Origin: Candidatus Thalassarchaeum betae
GTDB taxonomy: Archaea > Thermoplasmatota > Poseidoniia > Poseidoniales > Thalassarchaeaceae
Assembly: GCA_003193925.1 (NCBI GenBank)
Contig: PSPG01000003.1
Coordinates: forward strand, 1-64,000
Reading direction: 5' to 3'
Length of the DNA: 64,000 bases
Made by a program: the position numbers and the translations under genes
The notes under the pieces: model-generated
Database searches by the model: none
Seen by the model: the letters and a program-made list of their open reading frames with translations, nothing else
Told to the model about the DNA's origin: nothing
Part shown: positions 24,886-34,088 of the stretch, piece by piece
How positions within the stretch are numbered: position 1 is the first letter of the stretch
Layout of the letters: every line of letters begins with the position of its first letter

Positions 24886-25614
24886 ATGCTAAGCGACGAG
24901 GAGCGCCTTACTGTCGTCAACGTGGTCGCCTCCACAAGAGTGGCGGAGGAACTCGACCTTCCGGACATAGCCATACAGCTGAACTGCGAGTACGAGCCCG
25001 AACAGTTCCCGGGCGTCGTATACAGGGTGAAAGAGCCCAAGCTCGCCATCCTGATGTTCCGTTCTGGGAGGGCTGTCTGCACGGGCGGCAAGAACAGGGC
25101 CAACATCCATACCGGCATCGAGATGATGACCAAAGACCTGAACGCCGCGGGAATCGAGACCTGGGATCTCAAGGACGTCGAAATCGAGGTCCAGAACATG
25201 GTCGCCACCTACTCCCTGTTCTACCCCGAGGATTACGCCGGCGTCGCGAAGATGGATGACAACAACACCCGTGTCATCGACACGGCTGATGGCATCCGCG
25301 CCGCCACCGACGAGGAGGTAAAGGCCATGGGTAGCGACGACGAGGACCCTCGCATCCGAGGCATCCGCGAGGGAGAGCCTCTAGCAGCGCTGCCTCGCAA
25401 GCTGAATCTAAACATGCTCACCTTCCACCTACCCTTCGACAAGGTCGAGTACGAGCCCGAGCAGTTCCCGGGCCTGATCTACAGGCTCGACTACCCGAAA
25501 GTCGTCTGCCTGATCTTCGGCAGCGGCAAGATGGTGATCACCGGTGCTCGCCACAAGGACGAGATCCTGGAGGCGGTTCAATTCATCCAGGACGAGTTGG
25601 CGGACCTGCTGTGA
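24886..25614 (+). CDS. tbp: TATA-box-binding protein with an insertion in repeat 2
   Basis: The general archaeal transcription factor that binds the TATA box and recruits TFB and RNA polymerase. Repeat 1 (residues 6-98) has EYEPEQFPGVVYRVKEPK and MFRSGRAVCTGGK. Repeat 2 starts EVQNMVATYSL (101-111), is broken by about 55-60 acidic residues (112-171), and resumes LNLNMLTFHLP ... EYEPEQFPGLIYRLDYPK with FGSGKMVITGA. Usual archaeal TBP is about 180-190 residues; this is 242. The start ATG 24886 matches the TATA-box spacing; ATG 24871 would add five residues. Confidence 0.95.
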   Translation: MLSDEERLTVVNVVASTRVAEELDLPDIAIQLNCEYEPEQFPGVVYRVKEPKLAILMFRSGRAVCTGGKNRANIHTGIEMMTKDLNAAGIETWDLKDVEIEVQNMVATYSLFYPEDYAGVAKMDDNNTRVIDTADGIRAATDEEVKAMGSDDEDPRIRGIREGEPLAALPRKLNLNMLTFHLPFDKVEYEPEQFPGLIYRLDYPKVVCLIFGSGKMVITGARHKDEILEAVQFIQDELADLL

Positions 25615-25642
25615 TAGCCTGAGGCTTCCAAGGGTGAGATTG

Positions 25643-28600
25643 ATGCGTCCCTCGCCGTTCCGGCGAGGCATGCGCTCGCATGCGAGTCTCGCTCTTGGGC
25701 TCGCAATGCTGATGCTGATGTCGGCTCAGTCCGGCGTTTTAATGGCTCAGGATGCCAAGTCTGAGGAACTCTACGACTTCCGTGTGATGGAATCCTCCGT
25801 CAGAACCACCAATCTGGTCGATGTCCCCTCTTGGAAGATAAACGACATATGGAACTACGACGGAGCACTGGACGTCAGGGACTTCGTGGCGGCCGCGGAC
25901 GTCAGCACGAACGTCCAGTTCCTCGATGGGACCATGACTCAGAGGGTCGCGAGCATCAGCATGATGGACGTCGCTGGCGTGGACACCCTAGTCTATAGGG
26001 TGGAGTCTGATGGCTACTACGAAGCCGAGGGCATCAACCTCGATGGTTACAGCGGCGACCTGGTCGTCCAGATGGATACCGAGGAGTATTTTCGTGTCTC
26101 AGACCTTGCATCAATTCAGTATGAAGCTACTTTCGACATCGACTTCCTCTACCAGATATTGTGGTGGACATACACCATTCATGTAGCCGACCTAGTCGTC
26201 GACACCAGTTACTCCCCTCCTCTCGAGGGGTATGACTTCCCAATCAGCGTCGGAGAGGAATGGGAGACTGACTACTACCAGGAGACTGACTACAGCGGCT
26301 CGAGCGATTACGTCGATATCCCATCAGACAGCGCCAGTAGCAACACGACCAGTTGGGAGACCGTCAGCCAAGGCTACCCGGGAGTCTTCTACAGCGGCTG
26401 CGCGCAGTCGTACAACATCACCAACTACGACCACATCAATTCGATCAAACACCAGACGGGCTACAAGTGGTACTGCCCCGCCATTCGAGGCGACATTCGC
26501 TCCTCTCTGACCATTTCAGGAATAGGTATCCTCGCCGAGCACGAGCTCACGTCCTATCAGCCGTCAGGGCGCTGCAAGCAGATCTCTGTCGAAGTCGCCC
26601 ACCCCCTCTCACCGGTGGACTTCGAGATGTCGGCTTGGCTCAATGCAACCAACTGCGGCGGCGGCACCAACAGTCCACTAGCAGGGCAGAGCCTAGAATT
26701 TCGGTACGAGATTGGCGGAGATATCCGGAACGTGACCACAGCCGACAACGGCTCGGCCTTCATCACCTTCGACACGGGCCACAGTGCCGATGACACCGTG
26801 AGCGAGACAGATCTCGGCAGTCACGGTGTGGTGGCCTGGATACCCGGAGAGAAAATCATAGGTGCTGCCACGATTACCATCGATTCGGATGTTCACCAAG
26901 TGGACTTGGTGGCTCGCTCTGAAGGCGTCACTGTGGAGAGGACGCGGGGCAACAGGACGGTGACGCTCGATTCGAACATAGGATTCAACGCGATTTCCAG
27001 CGACGAGTTGATATTCAGTGTACCAGTCCTCAATAGAGGGATTATCGACTCCCCTGGAACCACTCTGGTAGTCGAGGCCCCTGATGGCTCGACCTCCTCG
27101 ACCTCCGTGCCTAGCCTGTCGAGTCTCGAGGAGTCGAGGGTGAACGTGAGTTGGACGGTTCCCGAGAACCACCCCCACGGCGACATCAGCCTCTCCTTCG
27201 TCGTCGACCCCGAGCAGCAGATTACTACCGACGGCAACCGCTCGAACAACGAAGGTTCGTTCTCCCTGTTCATCGGGAGTTTGCCGACCGCGTCACTGTC
27301 GATTGTGACCGAGGCGCTCACACTTGCCGAGGTCACGTTCAACGGGCTTTCCTCGTACGACCCCGATGGGGGTGCCGTTACATGCGAATTCAGTGTTGAA
27401 GAATTGAATGGAGATACCTCGACCTCATCCGAGGAGGACTGCATCCACGAGTACACCTGGGACGACGACGGCACCTTCCTCGTGACTTTGACCATCACCG
27501 ACAACGAGAACGACCGGGATTACGCAGAGGCGCTCATCACCATCCTGAACCGGCCACCCGAGGTCGCTATCGGCTCCAATCTCGACTCCGTCCCAGTACT
27601 GTCCCCGGTGACCTTCGACGTCACCGAGAGCGGCGACCTCGACACTCAGAATCCCGAAGCCCCCATCGACATACAGTGGCACTCGCCCTGTGAAGAGGGC
27701 CAGGTCGGCGTGCGCTGCACCATCACACCCAATGCCGAAGGGACCTACACTGTCGAGGTCACGGTGATGGACGACGACGGGGCGACGACCGATGACTCAC
27801 TCATTATCAGTGTGACCAACATCGACCCGACGAACCCCCAGGCCGAGATTTGGCTCGGTCCGAACAGACTGATTCCGGACAGCGTCGGCAGGTACTTCGT
27901 CAACGAAGGCGATGCCTTGCTGTTGCGAGGCTGGGCGGAGGACTCGGAGAACGATCTTGACGGACACCAGCACCACTGGTCGCCTGATGCGGAGCTGAAT
28001 CCCGAGTTGGTGATCAGCAGCGTCGGCTACTACAGCACCATCGAGCACGTCTACCACATTTCAGGCCAGCATCTGGCTACTTTGCAGATAGTCGATGACG
28101 ACGGGGCCAGCACGGAGACGCTGATCGTGCCGATCATCGTCAACAACGTGGCCCCGTCGATCGGCCCGATAGCGCCACTGCTTCCCGTCGCCGAGGACCA
28201 GCCGGTCCAACTGTCAGTCGAAGTCACCGACACGATGGGCGACCTGCCGAACCTCATCCACTGCTTTGACCTCGACCCGTACACCAATTCGGACTCTGAG
28301 GGCAACGAGAGCGATGACTGCGACGTGGAGTCGCGGCACCTCGCTCATTCCTGGGCCGATGCGACCACCGCTCCCGACTACATCGTGTTCCACGTCACCG
28401 ACGACGACGGTGCGCGAGACTACATCGCCATCTCGATAGACGTCAACAACCTCGACCCAGTGGCACGCGCTACCGCCAGCGATTACAAGCCGACAGAGGG
28501 CGATGTGATTATCTTCTCTGCCAACGGGACCACGGACTCCGAATACGACATGGGGAACATGGTCTACATCTGGGATCTCGATATCTACGAAGACAGCAAT

Positions 28601-29239
28601 GGTGACGGGGACCCCGCTAACGACCTCGACAGGCAGGGCGTGTGGATAACGGTCAGTTTCGAAGGCGAGGGCACCCGGACGGTGCAGATGACCGCCTTCG
28701 ACGAGGGCGAAGGAGCTTCGATCACTCTGGTCATCGAGGTCCAGAAGGCCCCCTTCAGCCTTGGCGGCTTAGTCGCCGCCTACGGACTCTACATCGTACT
28801 GTTTGGCATGATAGTGGTTCTCGGTGTGGTTCTGATGCAGAGACTACGCCCCTCTGAAGTCGTCGTCAAGGCCCCTGAGGTCAGAGGCAAGCCGCGACGC
28901 CGGGGCAAGCGCATCTCGATGGACGACGCCTTCGACGACCCGGAGTACGACCCTTTCGATTCCGAGAAGAGGAAGTCAGGGCCGAAGAAGTCCCCGGGAG
29001 AGACCGAGTGGTGGTCCGATGCGGAGACACCTACGGTGGAGGAGACCGGGCCGGTCATCCCGGAGCCCCTTGACCCGGAGGAGCCGCAGAAGATGGAGGA
29101 CCTCGCCAGTGCATTCGATAAATTGACAGGCGAGGCACCGCACGAAGACGAACCGGAAGAGGAGGATCCGGAGTCAGTCGCGGCGTCAGTAGATGAGGCC
29201 CTGGACGATGATGACATCGAAGCACTCTTTGATGATTAG
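25643..29239 (+). CDS. Giant PKD/CARDB-domain surface protein
   Basis: 1198 residues from ATG 25643, with a GGTGAG ribosome-binding site. The signal peptide (about 1-33) is followed by a unique N-terminal region, a CARDB-type domain (about 460-550: FSVPVLNRGIIDSPGTTLVVEAP), and several PKD-like repeats with the DPDGG and YTWDDDGTFLVTLTITDNEN signature. A TM helix lies near residues 1042-1065, then a basic and then highly acidic cytosolic tail of about 130 residues ending in DDDDIEALFDD. Probably a cell-surface adhesion or sensing protein; the acidic tail may contact a cytosolic partner. It lies directly upstream of sepF. Confidence 0.8.
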   Translation: MRPSPFRRGMRSHASLALGLAMLMLMSAQSGVLMAQDAKSEELYDFRVMESSVRTTNLVDVPSWKINDIWNYDGALDVRDFVAAADVSTNVQFLDGTMTQRVASISMMDVAGVDTLVYRVESDGYYEAEGINLDGYSGDLVVQMDTEEYFRVSDLASIQYEATFDIDFLYQILWWTYTIHVADLVVDTSYSPPLEGYDFPISVGEEWETDYYQETDYSGSSDYVDIPSDSASSNTTSWETVSQGYPGVFYSGCAQSYNITNYDHINSIKHQTGYKWYCPAIRGDIRSSLTISGIGILAEHELTSYQPSGRCKQISVEVAHPLSPVDFEMSAWLNATNCGGGTNSPLAGQSLEFRYEIGGDIRNVTTADNGSAFITFDTGHSADDTVSETDLGSHGVVAWIPGEKIIGAATITIDSDVHQVDLVARSEGVTVERTRGNRTVTLDSNIGFNAISSDELIFSVPVLNRGIIDSPGTTLVVEAPDGSTSSTSVPSLSSLEESRVNVSWTVPENHPHGDISLSFVVDPEQQITTDGNRSNNEGSFSLFIGSLPTASLSIVTEALTLAEVTFNGLSSYDPDGGAVTCEFSVEELNGDTSTSSEEDCIHEYTWDDDGTFLVTLTITDNENDRDYAEALITILNRPPEVAIGSNLDSVPVLSPVTFDVTESGDLDTQNPEAPIDIQWHSPCEEGQVGVRCTITPNAEGTYTVEVTVMDDDGATTDDSLIISVTNIDPTNPQAEIWLGPNRLIPDSVGRYFVNEGDALLLRGWAEDSENDLDGHQHHWSPDAELNPELVISSVGYYSTIEHVYHISGQHLATLQIVDDDGASTETLIVPIIVNNVAPSIGPIAPLLPVAEDQPVQLSVEVTDTMGDLPNLIHCFDLDPYTNSDSEGNESDDCDVESRHLAHSWADATTAPDYIVFHVTDDDGARDYIAISIDVNNLDPVARATASDYKPTEGDVIIFSANGTTDSEYDMGNMVYIWDLDIYEDSNGDGDPANDLDRQGVWITVSFEGEGTRTVQMTAFDEGEGASITLVIEVQKAPFSLGGLVAAYGLYIVLFGMIVVLGVVLMQRLRPSEVVVKAPEVRGKPRRRGKRISMDDAFDDPEYDPFDSEKRKSGPKKSPGETEWWSDAETPTVEETGPVIPEPLDPEEPQKMEDLASAFDKLTGEAPHEDEPEEEDPESVAASVDEALDDDDIEALFDD

Positions 29240-29253
29240 GTGCAGCCGGGCCC

Positions 29254-29730
29254 ATGGTAAACCTGTTCAGGCTGCTGGGATTGCCCGATCCGTCCAAGAT
29301 CCAGCAGGGCTCGGCGAAGGCCGGGGGGGTGTCCGTGGACCCCGGGCCCCAGGCCGATGACAAGTTCCACGACCTCGGGGAGGCTATGTGGTCCGAGCGG
29401 ACCAGCAGGATTACTCCTCGGCCCAATCGCCAGGTCGTATACATGAGGCCTGACGACCTACACCGGCTCCCCTTGCACGGAGTCGAGCAGAACCTTGCCG
29501 AGGGCGACATGCTACTAGTCGACTTGGGCTCGCTCACTCACATGCCGAGTCAGCAGGACGTCTGCAAGAAGCGTGTCCGGGACATGGGCGAGAGAATCGG
29601 GCTCCCGGTATTCTCGCTGAACGAGTCGGACACGCTGCTCATGGTGCCCGGAGCCCGGATGAGGGTCGACACGGTCAGGCACAAACTCGGCATGGCCATC
29701 TGGAGTCAATTACCAGAGTCCGAATTCTGA
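29254..29730 (+). CDS. sepF: Cell division protein SepF
   Basis: 158 residues. The C-terminal domain (about 65-150) has the SepF core pattern: YMRPDDLHRL, NLAEGDMLLVDLGSL, a CKKRVRDMGERIGLPVFSLNESDTLLMVPGA helix-strand region. SepF anchors FtsZ rings to the membrane in archaea without FtsA. The N-terminus starts with a short amphipathic helix (MVNLFRLLGL), the usual membrane-targeting part. It follows the PKD gene by 14 bases, so co-transcription is likely. Its end overlaps the convergent gene by 25 bases. Confidence 0.85.
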   Translation: MVNLFRLLGLPDPSKIQQGSAKAGGVSVDPGPQADDKFHDLGEAMWSERTSRITPRPNRQVVYMRPDDLHRLPLHGVEQNLAEGDMLLVDLGSLTHMPSQQDVCKKRVRDMGERIGLPVFSLNESDTLLMVPGARMRVDTVRHKLGMAIWSQLPESEF

Positions 29731-29954
29731 GAGTTGTCCTCGTCCGGTATGGGGCCGTCTTCCAGCCATGTGTCCAGAACGCCAGAGGCAACCTCGGAGG
29801 CGGTGTGCTCGGTGAAGTCCCGGTATGCGAGCCACTCGGCGATGATCTCGTCGTCCTCGCCGCGCTTCCTCTTGCGCTCGATGGAGGCGTCGGCATACGT
29901 CACGCAGCGCCGCAGGAACAACTCGATCAGTCTGCGGCGCTCGTCTACGTCCAT
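29706..29954 (-). CDS. Small conserved charged protein, unknown
   Basis: 82 residues from ATG 29954: a helical, basic start (MDVDERRRLIELFLRRCVTY), a DEIIAEWLAYRDF helix, and an acidic, disordered tail. No domain recognised. It ends convergently inside sepF and starts 5 bases after the bcp stop, so it is probably translated with bcp. Confidence 0.6.
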   Translation of the reverse strand: MDVDERRRLIELFLRRCVTYADASIERKRKRGEDDEIIAEWLAYRDFTEHTASEVASGVLDTWLEDGPIPDEDNSQNSDSGN

Positions 29955-29958
29955 CCTC

Positions 29959-30441
29959 TCACCACACCCCCAAGTCGGACAACAGCTGCTCCACGTGGCC
30001 TTTGGGGCTGACCTTGTAGCCAACCCAACGTAGAGCCCCATCGGAGGCGACCGCGAAGGTCGAGCGCAGGGTTCCCATGTATGTATTGCCATACATGCTC
30101 TTCTCCCTCCAAGTGCCGTAGGCCTCGTGCAGCGAGGCGTCCTCGTCCACAATCAACTCGAAGGGGAGATCGTGCTTGTCGATGAACCCCTGATGACTCT
30201 TCGCGGAGTCGGTGGAGACCCCGATGACCCTCCACCCGGAGTTGCTGAACCGCCCGAAGCTGTCGCGGAAGTCGCAGGCTTGGACGGTGCAGCCGGAGGT
30301 GTTGTCGCGCGGGTAGAAGTAGAGTATCACGCCTTGGCCTGAAGCCAGCATCTCGGAGAGTCGGATCACGGTGCCGTCAGTCACCGTGGCCTCGAAGTCG
30401 GGCGCCTCATCGCCCGCCCCCAACTCCACAGGGTTCGCCAT
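29959..30441 (-). CDS. bcp: Thioredoxin-dependent peroxiredoxin, Bcp type
   Basis: 160 residues. It removes hydroperoxides using thioredoxin. The N-terminal PDFEATVTDGTVIRLSEM is followed by YPRDNTSGCTVQACDFRD, where the peroxidatic Cys and the nearby resolving Cys are separated by four residues as in E. coli Bcp. Further on are GVSTDSAKSHQGF and the WREKSMYGN segment. ATG 30441 is chosen because the upstream frame is Arg/Pro-rich shadow. It follows nth by 44 bases and sits in a repair and redox run with polX and nth. Confidence 0.92.
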   Translation of the reverse strand: MANPVELGAGDEAPDFEATVTDGTVIRLSEMLASGQGVILYFYPRDNTSGCTVQACDFRDSFGRFSNSGWRVIGVSTDSAKSHQGFIDKHDLPFELIVDEDASLHEAYGTWREKSMYGNTYMGTLRSTFAVASDGALRWVGYKVSPKGHVEQLLSDLGVW

Positions 30442-30485
30442 GGCTCTGCGAATCCGCTCGTGGATAAAAACCGACGGCTGAGGAC

Positions 30486-31133
30486 TCAGACGCCCATCTC
30501 CTCGCGGATGCGCTTCTTCGTAGCCGCCCACGAGCATATCGGGCACTCGGTGAGGTCGTGGCGCAGGGCCGGGCAGTGCTCCCTGCCGAAGTAGATGATT
30601 TGCAGGTGACGGCGAACCCAAGTGTCCGCGGGGAACACCGTCTTCAGGTCGCGCTCGGTCTGGACCACGTTGCGCCCGTCGGACAGGCCCCAGCGCGTGG
30701 CCAGCCGGTGGATGTGCGTGTCGACGGGGAAGGCGGGCACCCCGAAGGCCTGAGCCATCAGCACGCCGGCGGTCTTGTGGCCGACGCCGGCTAGTGACTC
30801 GAGGAACTCCCAGTCCGGGCGCACGCCGCCGCCGTCCGCGACAATCTGCTCTGCCATCCGGCGGAGGTTCCTCGCCTTGGTAGGAGCTAGGCCGATTTCG
30901 CGGATGATACCATGGATCTCGCCGACCTCGAGTTCGGCCATCCGCTCAGGCGTGTCTGCAGCGGCGAACAGAGCCGGAGTGACCTCGTTGACCTTCTTGT
31001 CAGTGGTCCGCGCTGACAGCATCACCGCGACCAGCAGCGTATAGGGGTCGATGTGATCGAGCGGAATGGGCTGCTCGGGGTAGAGATCGTCGAGTATCTG
31101 GCCGGCCCTATGCGCCTTTTCAGCCCGGCGCAT
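30486..31133 (-). CDS. nth: Endonuclease III-type DNA glycosylase/AP lyase
   Basis: 215 residues from ATG 31133. The helix-hairpin-helix (LAGVGHKTAGVLMAQAFG) and the catalytic Asp in VDTHIHRLATRWGL are intact, as is the lysine at LSARTTDKKVN. The C-terminal cluster region is odd: cysteines occur as C-x9-C-x2-C (EHCPALRHDLTECPICSW) and a fourth is missing, unlike the C-x6-C-x2-C-x5-C of E. coli Nth. This looks like the variant seen in Bacteroidetes, though I judge that from memory. It excises oxidised pyrimidines. Confidence 0.92.
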   Translation of the reverse strand: MRRAEKAHRAGQILDDLYPEQPIPLDHIDPYTLLVAVMLSARTTDKKVNEVTPALFAAADTPERMAELEVGEIHGIIREIGLAPTKARNLRRMAEQIVADGGGVRPDWEFLESLAGVGHKTAGVLMAQAFGVPAFPVDTHIHRLATRWGLSDGRNVVQTERDLKTVFPADTWVRRHLQIIYFGREHCPALRHDLTECPICSWAATKKRIREEMGV

Positions 31134-31135
31134 CG

Positions 31136-31339
31136 CTATCCCTCCTGATCCTCTCTGAGGCCCAGCGTGAAGGCGGCGGCGATGCAAAGTCCCGGGATCC
31201 CGTAGCACGGGCCGTACATCCAGGTCTCCCACTCGGAGGATTGGGAGGGGCCGCCCAAGAGCAAGTAGGCTGCGAGAGCGATCAGGATGCTGGGGATGAC
31301 TGCGACCGCGGCGAAGATGGTGGCGCGCATCAGTCGCAT
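31136..31339 (-). CDS. Small two-TM protein, unknown
   Basis: 67 residues from ATG 31339 (ATG 31360 possible). Two hydrophobic helices flank a polar loop with WETWMYGPCYG. It ends two bases before the nth start, inside the polX-nth-bcp run. No family recognised. Confidence 0.5.
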   Translation of the reverse strand: MRLMRATIFAAVAVIPSILIALAAYLLLGGPSQSSEWETWMYGPCYGIPGLCIAAAFTLGLREDQEG

Positions 31340-31374
31340 GCACCATCCTCCCCTACTCATCTGATGAAGGTTCG

Positions 31375-33315
31375 TCACAGGCCGAACAGCCGTTCGATCT
31401 CGGCTCCGCTGCGGGTGTTGAGCACGTCTGCGGCCCCCAGCCAGCCCTTGCGGGCGATCTGCACGCCGAACCACACGTCCCGCAGCCCGTCGGTGTCGTG
31501 GGCGTCTGGGTTGATGCATACGGGAACCCCCTGCTCCTTAGCGTACTTGCACAACCTCCAGTCGAGGTCGAGCCGGTAGGGCGAGGCGTTGATCTCGACA
31601 GCCTTCAGCTCGCCCTCGGCGTTTAGCTCGCCCATCCTGCGGAGTACGGCGTGCATATCGACGGGGAAGCCCTCCCTGCCCTGCAGGATGCGTCCCGTCG
31701 GGTGACCGAGGATGGTGAACGTCGGGTTCTCTACAGCCTTGATTAGCGCCTCGGTGTTGGCTATCTCGTCCCGGCTGCGCCAGCTTCCCAGCGCGTGGAC
31801 GCTGCCGACCACGTGGGTCAGGGACCGGCGGACCTCGTCGGTGTAGTCTAGGCTGCCATCGACGAGAATATCGCACTCGCTGCCGTGCAGCAGCCGGAAG
31901 TCGGTGCCCTCGTCGCGCCACTGCTCGTTCAGGGTGCGGATTGCATCCGACTGAGCTGCCACCTCGGCGCCGGGTACTCCTATCTGCCGGCCTCCGATGT
32001 TCAGGACCTCGGAATGGTCGGCTATTCCGAGGTACTCCCAGCCTAGGTTCATCGCGGCGGCTGCCATCTCCTCCAGTGTCGCCGTGCCGTCTGATGCCAC
32101 TGTGTGATTGTGGAGTGCGCCCCTGATGTCGTCTGGCTCGATTAGCCCCGGCAGGCCAGCGCCTCCAGTGCTGGCTGCCTCTATCTCGCCCATGTCCTCA
32201 CGCATCTCGGGCGGGACCCAAGCCATTCCGAGATGGCGGTAGATATCCGACTCGTCGGCACACTCGAGAGTGTGCTTGGCAGCCTCCATACCGGTGCTGT
32301 CGCCAGCGGCCTCCTCGGGGAAGAGACCGAACTCATTGAGACGCAGTCCGCGGTCGATGGCAATCTGCCTCATCCGAATGTTGTGCTCCTTCGAGCCGGT
32401 GAAGTACGCGAGGGTGAACGGGAAGGTGGCGGGGGCGACGATCCTCACCTGGGCGTCGATTGTCGCATCACTACTGCGCTCCTTCAAAGTCTCAGCCAGT
32501 TGGACATCGACGCTGCCGCCTCCAACAGCTCCCCCCAGCATGTCGGCCTCTAGGATGAGGCTGATTTTCGACTCGCCGTGGCCCTTGACCTCGGCTATGC
32601 CTGGGAAGGCCAGAATCGCCTCGATGACCGAGTCATGGTCATCCGTCTCGGCCCCGACGACGATGTCGAGGTCGCCGATGGTCTCCCTGCGTCTGCGGGT
32701 GCTGCCGGCCAACTCGGCCCTGATTACACCGGGTATGGCAGAGATGCGCTCCTCGAACGCTTGGCCGTAGAGCAGTCCCACATCCATCCTGCTGCGCCCC
32801 TGATAGCGGCGTAGTAACTCGATTCCCTCGAGATACTTCTGCTGGCTCTTCTCGCCGAACCCGGACAGCGGGGCGATGTGGCCCATCTCACAGGCCGCCT
32901 TCAGCGACTCGACTGAGTCGACACCCAGCTCCTCGTGCAGGATGCGGGCTCGCTTAGGGCCGAGCCCGGGGATTCCTATTATCTCCATGAGGCCAGGTGG
33001 GATGCGCTCGTACAGACTCGTCAAATCTCCCCATGTTCCCTCGAGCACGGCTCTCGTAATCAGTCCACCCAGGCCCTTGCCGATTCCTTTGACGTCGGTG
33101 ATCCTCTCCTCCTGAACCACGGTGAGCAGGTCCTCCTCGAGCGAGGCAAGGGCGCGGCTGGCGTTCTGGTAGGCGATGACGCGGAAGCGGTTGGCCCCGT
33201 CGAGCTCCAGCAGGACGCCGACCTGCTCGAGAACGGCCACTATCTGCGACTTGGTGATGAACGGTGGGCCCTCTGACCTCGCCTTAGGCAGACTCCAGCC
33301 GGATACCTTGACCAC
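31375..33315 (-). CDS. polX: DNA polymerase X / PHP-domain protein
   Basis: 646 residues, GTG start at 33315. The N-terminal helix-hairpin-helix (about 20-150) and X-family nucleotidyltransferase palm (GDLDIVVGAE, with the catalytic Asp pair) are followed by a C-terminal PHP domain (HNHTVASDG, DHSEVL, GSECDILVDG, INPDAHDTDG) with the metal ligands present. This is the bacterial/archaeal PolX arrangement for gap-filling repair, in which PHP gives 3'-5' exonuclease or AP endonuclease activity. Neighbouring nth supports base-excision repair. Confidence 0.93.
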   Translation of the reverse strand: MVKVSGWSLPKARSEGPPFITKSQIVAVLEQVGVLLELDGANRFRVIAYQNASRALASLEEDLLTVVQEERITDVKGIGKGLGGLITRAVLEGTWGDLTSLYERIPPGLMEIIGIPGLGPKRARILHEELGVDSVESLKAACEMGHIAPLSGFGEKSQQKYLEGIELLRRYQGRSRMDVGLLYGQAFEERISAIPGVIRAELAGSTRRRRETIGDLDIVVGAETDDHDSVIEAILAFPGIAEVKGHGESKISLILEADMLGGAVGGGSVDVQLAETLKERSSDATIDAQVRIVAPATFPFTLAYFTGSKEHNIRMRQIAIDRGLRLNEFGLFPEEAAGDSTGMEAAKHTLECADESDIYRHLGMAWVPPEMREDMGEIEAASTGGAGLPGLIEPDDIRGALHNHTVASDGTATLEEMAAAAMNLGWEYLGIADHSEVLNIGGRQIGVPGAEVAAQSDAIRTLNEQWRDEGTDFRLLHGSECDILVDGSLDYTDEVRRSLTHVVGSVHALGSWRSRDEIANTEALIKAVENPTFTILGHPTGRILQGREGFPVDMHAVLRRMGELNAEGELKAVEINASPYRLDLDWRLCKYAKEQGVPVCINPDAHDTDGLRDVWFGVQIARKGWLGAADVLNTRSGAEIERLFGL

Positions 33316-33408
33316 GGCTCCAACCAGTGGTCACCCGCCTTGATTCTGTCCCTCGGGGGCCGAGGCCTCCTCCCCAACTTACTCAAGCGGGTTCGCTTAC
33401 GAAGGGGC

Positions 33409-33750
33409 ATGGACCCAGTCGGCTTAGCGGAGACGGTCTCGGTGAGTCTTTGCAGTCTGGCAGTGCTGCTCTGGATGTCGATAGGGACCTTCTCCCGGAC
33501 CGAGGCTGCAGAGCTGCTTGCACAGCGGGTCATAGCCGCGCTCTGCATAATCTCCGCAATCCTACTGTTCGCCCTCCACCATATGGGAGGCGAGCTCTGG
33601 GGCTCGAGGAACGTGGCACGTCCCCTAGCGGTCGTAGCCGTCATCGTGGCCTTGGCAGGGATGCTGAACATCAAGGGAAAGGACATCCGGGGAGAGACCA
33701 ATCCGCACAATATCGCGAAGATTCGCCAAGAGAAGAAGCCTAAGGACTAG
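33409..33750 (+). CDS. Small three-TM protein, unknown
   Basis: 113 residues from ATG 33409 with AAGGGG in front. Three hydrophobic helices (TVSVSLCSLAVLLWMSIG, VIAALCIISAILLFALHHMG, VARPLAVVAVIVALAGML) and a basic tail. Divergent from polX and convergent with the NifU-like gene (4-base overlap). No family recognised. Confidence 0.5.
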   Translation: MDPVGLAETVSVSLCSLAVLLWMSIGTFSRTEAAELLAQRVIAALCIISAILLFALHHMGGELWGSRNVARPLAVVAVIVALAGMLNIKGKDIRGETNPHNIAKIRQEKKPKD

Positions 33751-34022
33751 TCGTTCGCGATCTTGTCATCGATGAAGGCGCGCATGTACGCGGGCAACTC
33801 GCCATTGACGAAGACGACGTCGTTGACATCGTGGAGTTTCATCAGAGAGTAGTAGATCTGCATCGCGGTCATCGGGGTGGCGCTGCACCCGGTGCAACCT
33901 CCCTCTAGAGAGATCATGATCACCCCATCAGTGGTATCCATCACGTTGACGACGCCGTCATGGGCGTCGAGGACCGCCTGAACGGGGCCCACAGAGTCGA
34001 GAATCGTCTGCTTGTCGACCAT
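33747..34022 (-). CDS. NifU C-terminal domain protein (Fe-S scaffold/carrier)
   Basis: 91 residues from ATG 34022, with a strong GGAGGAGG ribosome-binding site 7 nt upstream. It has the NifU/Nfu motif GGCTGCSATPMTAMQI with the C-x-x-C pair that carries an Fe-S cluster. The C-terminus is helical. A single Nfu domain, probably delivering clusters to apo-proteins such as the Fe-S oxidoreductase nearby. The other ATG, at 34052, would give a Gly-rich extension without family support. Confidence 0.85.
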   Translation of the reverse strand: MVDKQTILDSVGPVQAVLDAHDGVVNVMDTTDGVIMISLEGGCTGCSATPMTAMQIYYSLMKLHDVNDVVFVNGELPAYMRAFIDDKIAND

Positions 34023-34088
34023 CCGGTACCCTCCTCCGGCGGTCCAGTCCATGCGGGGGGCTTTCAACCAATTGCCGCTACGGAGGCC

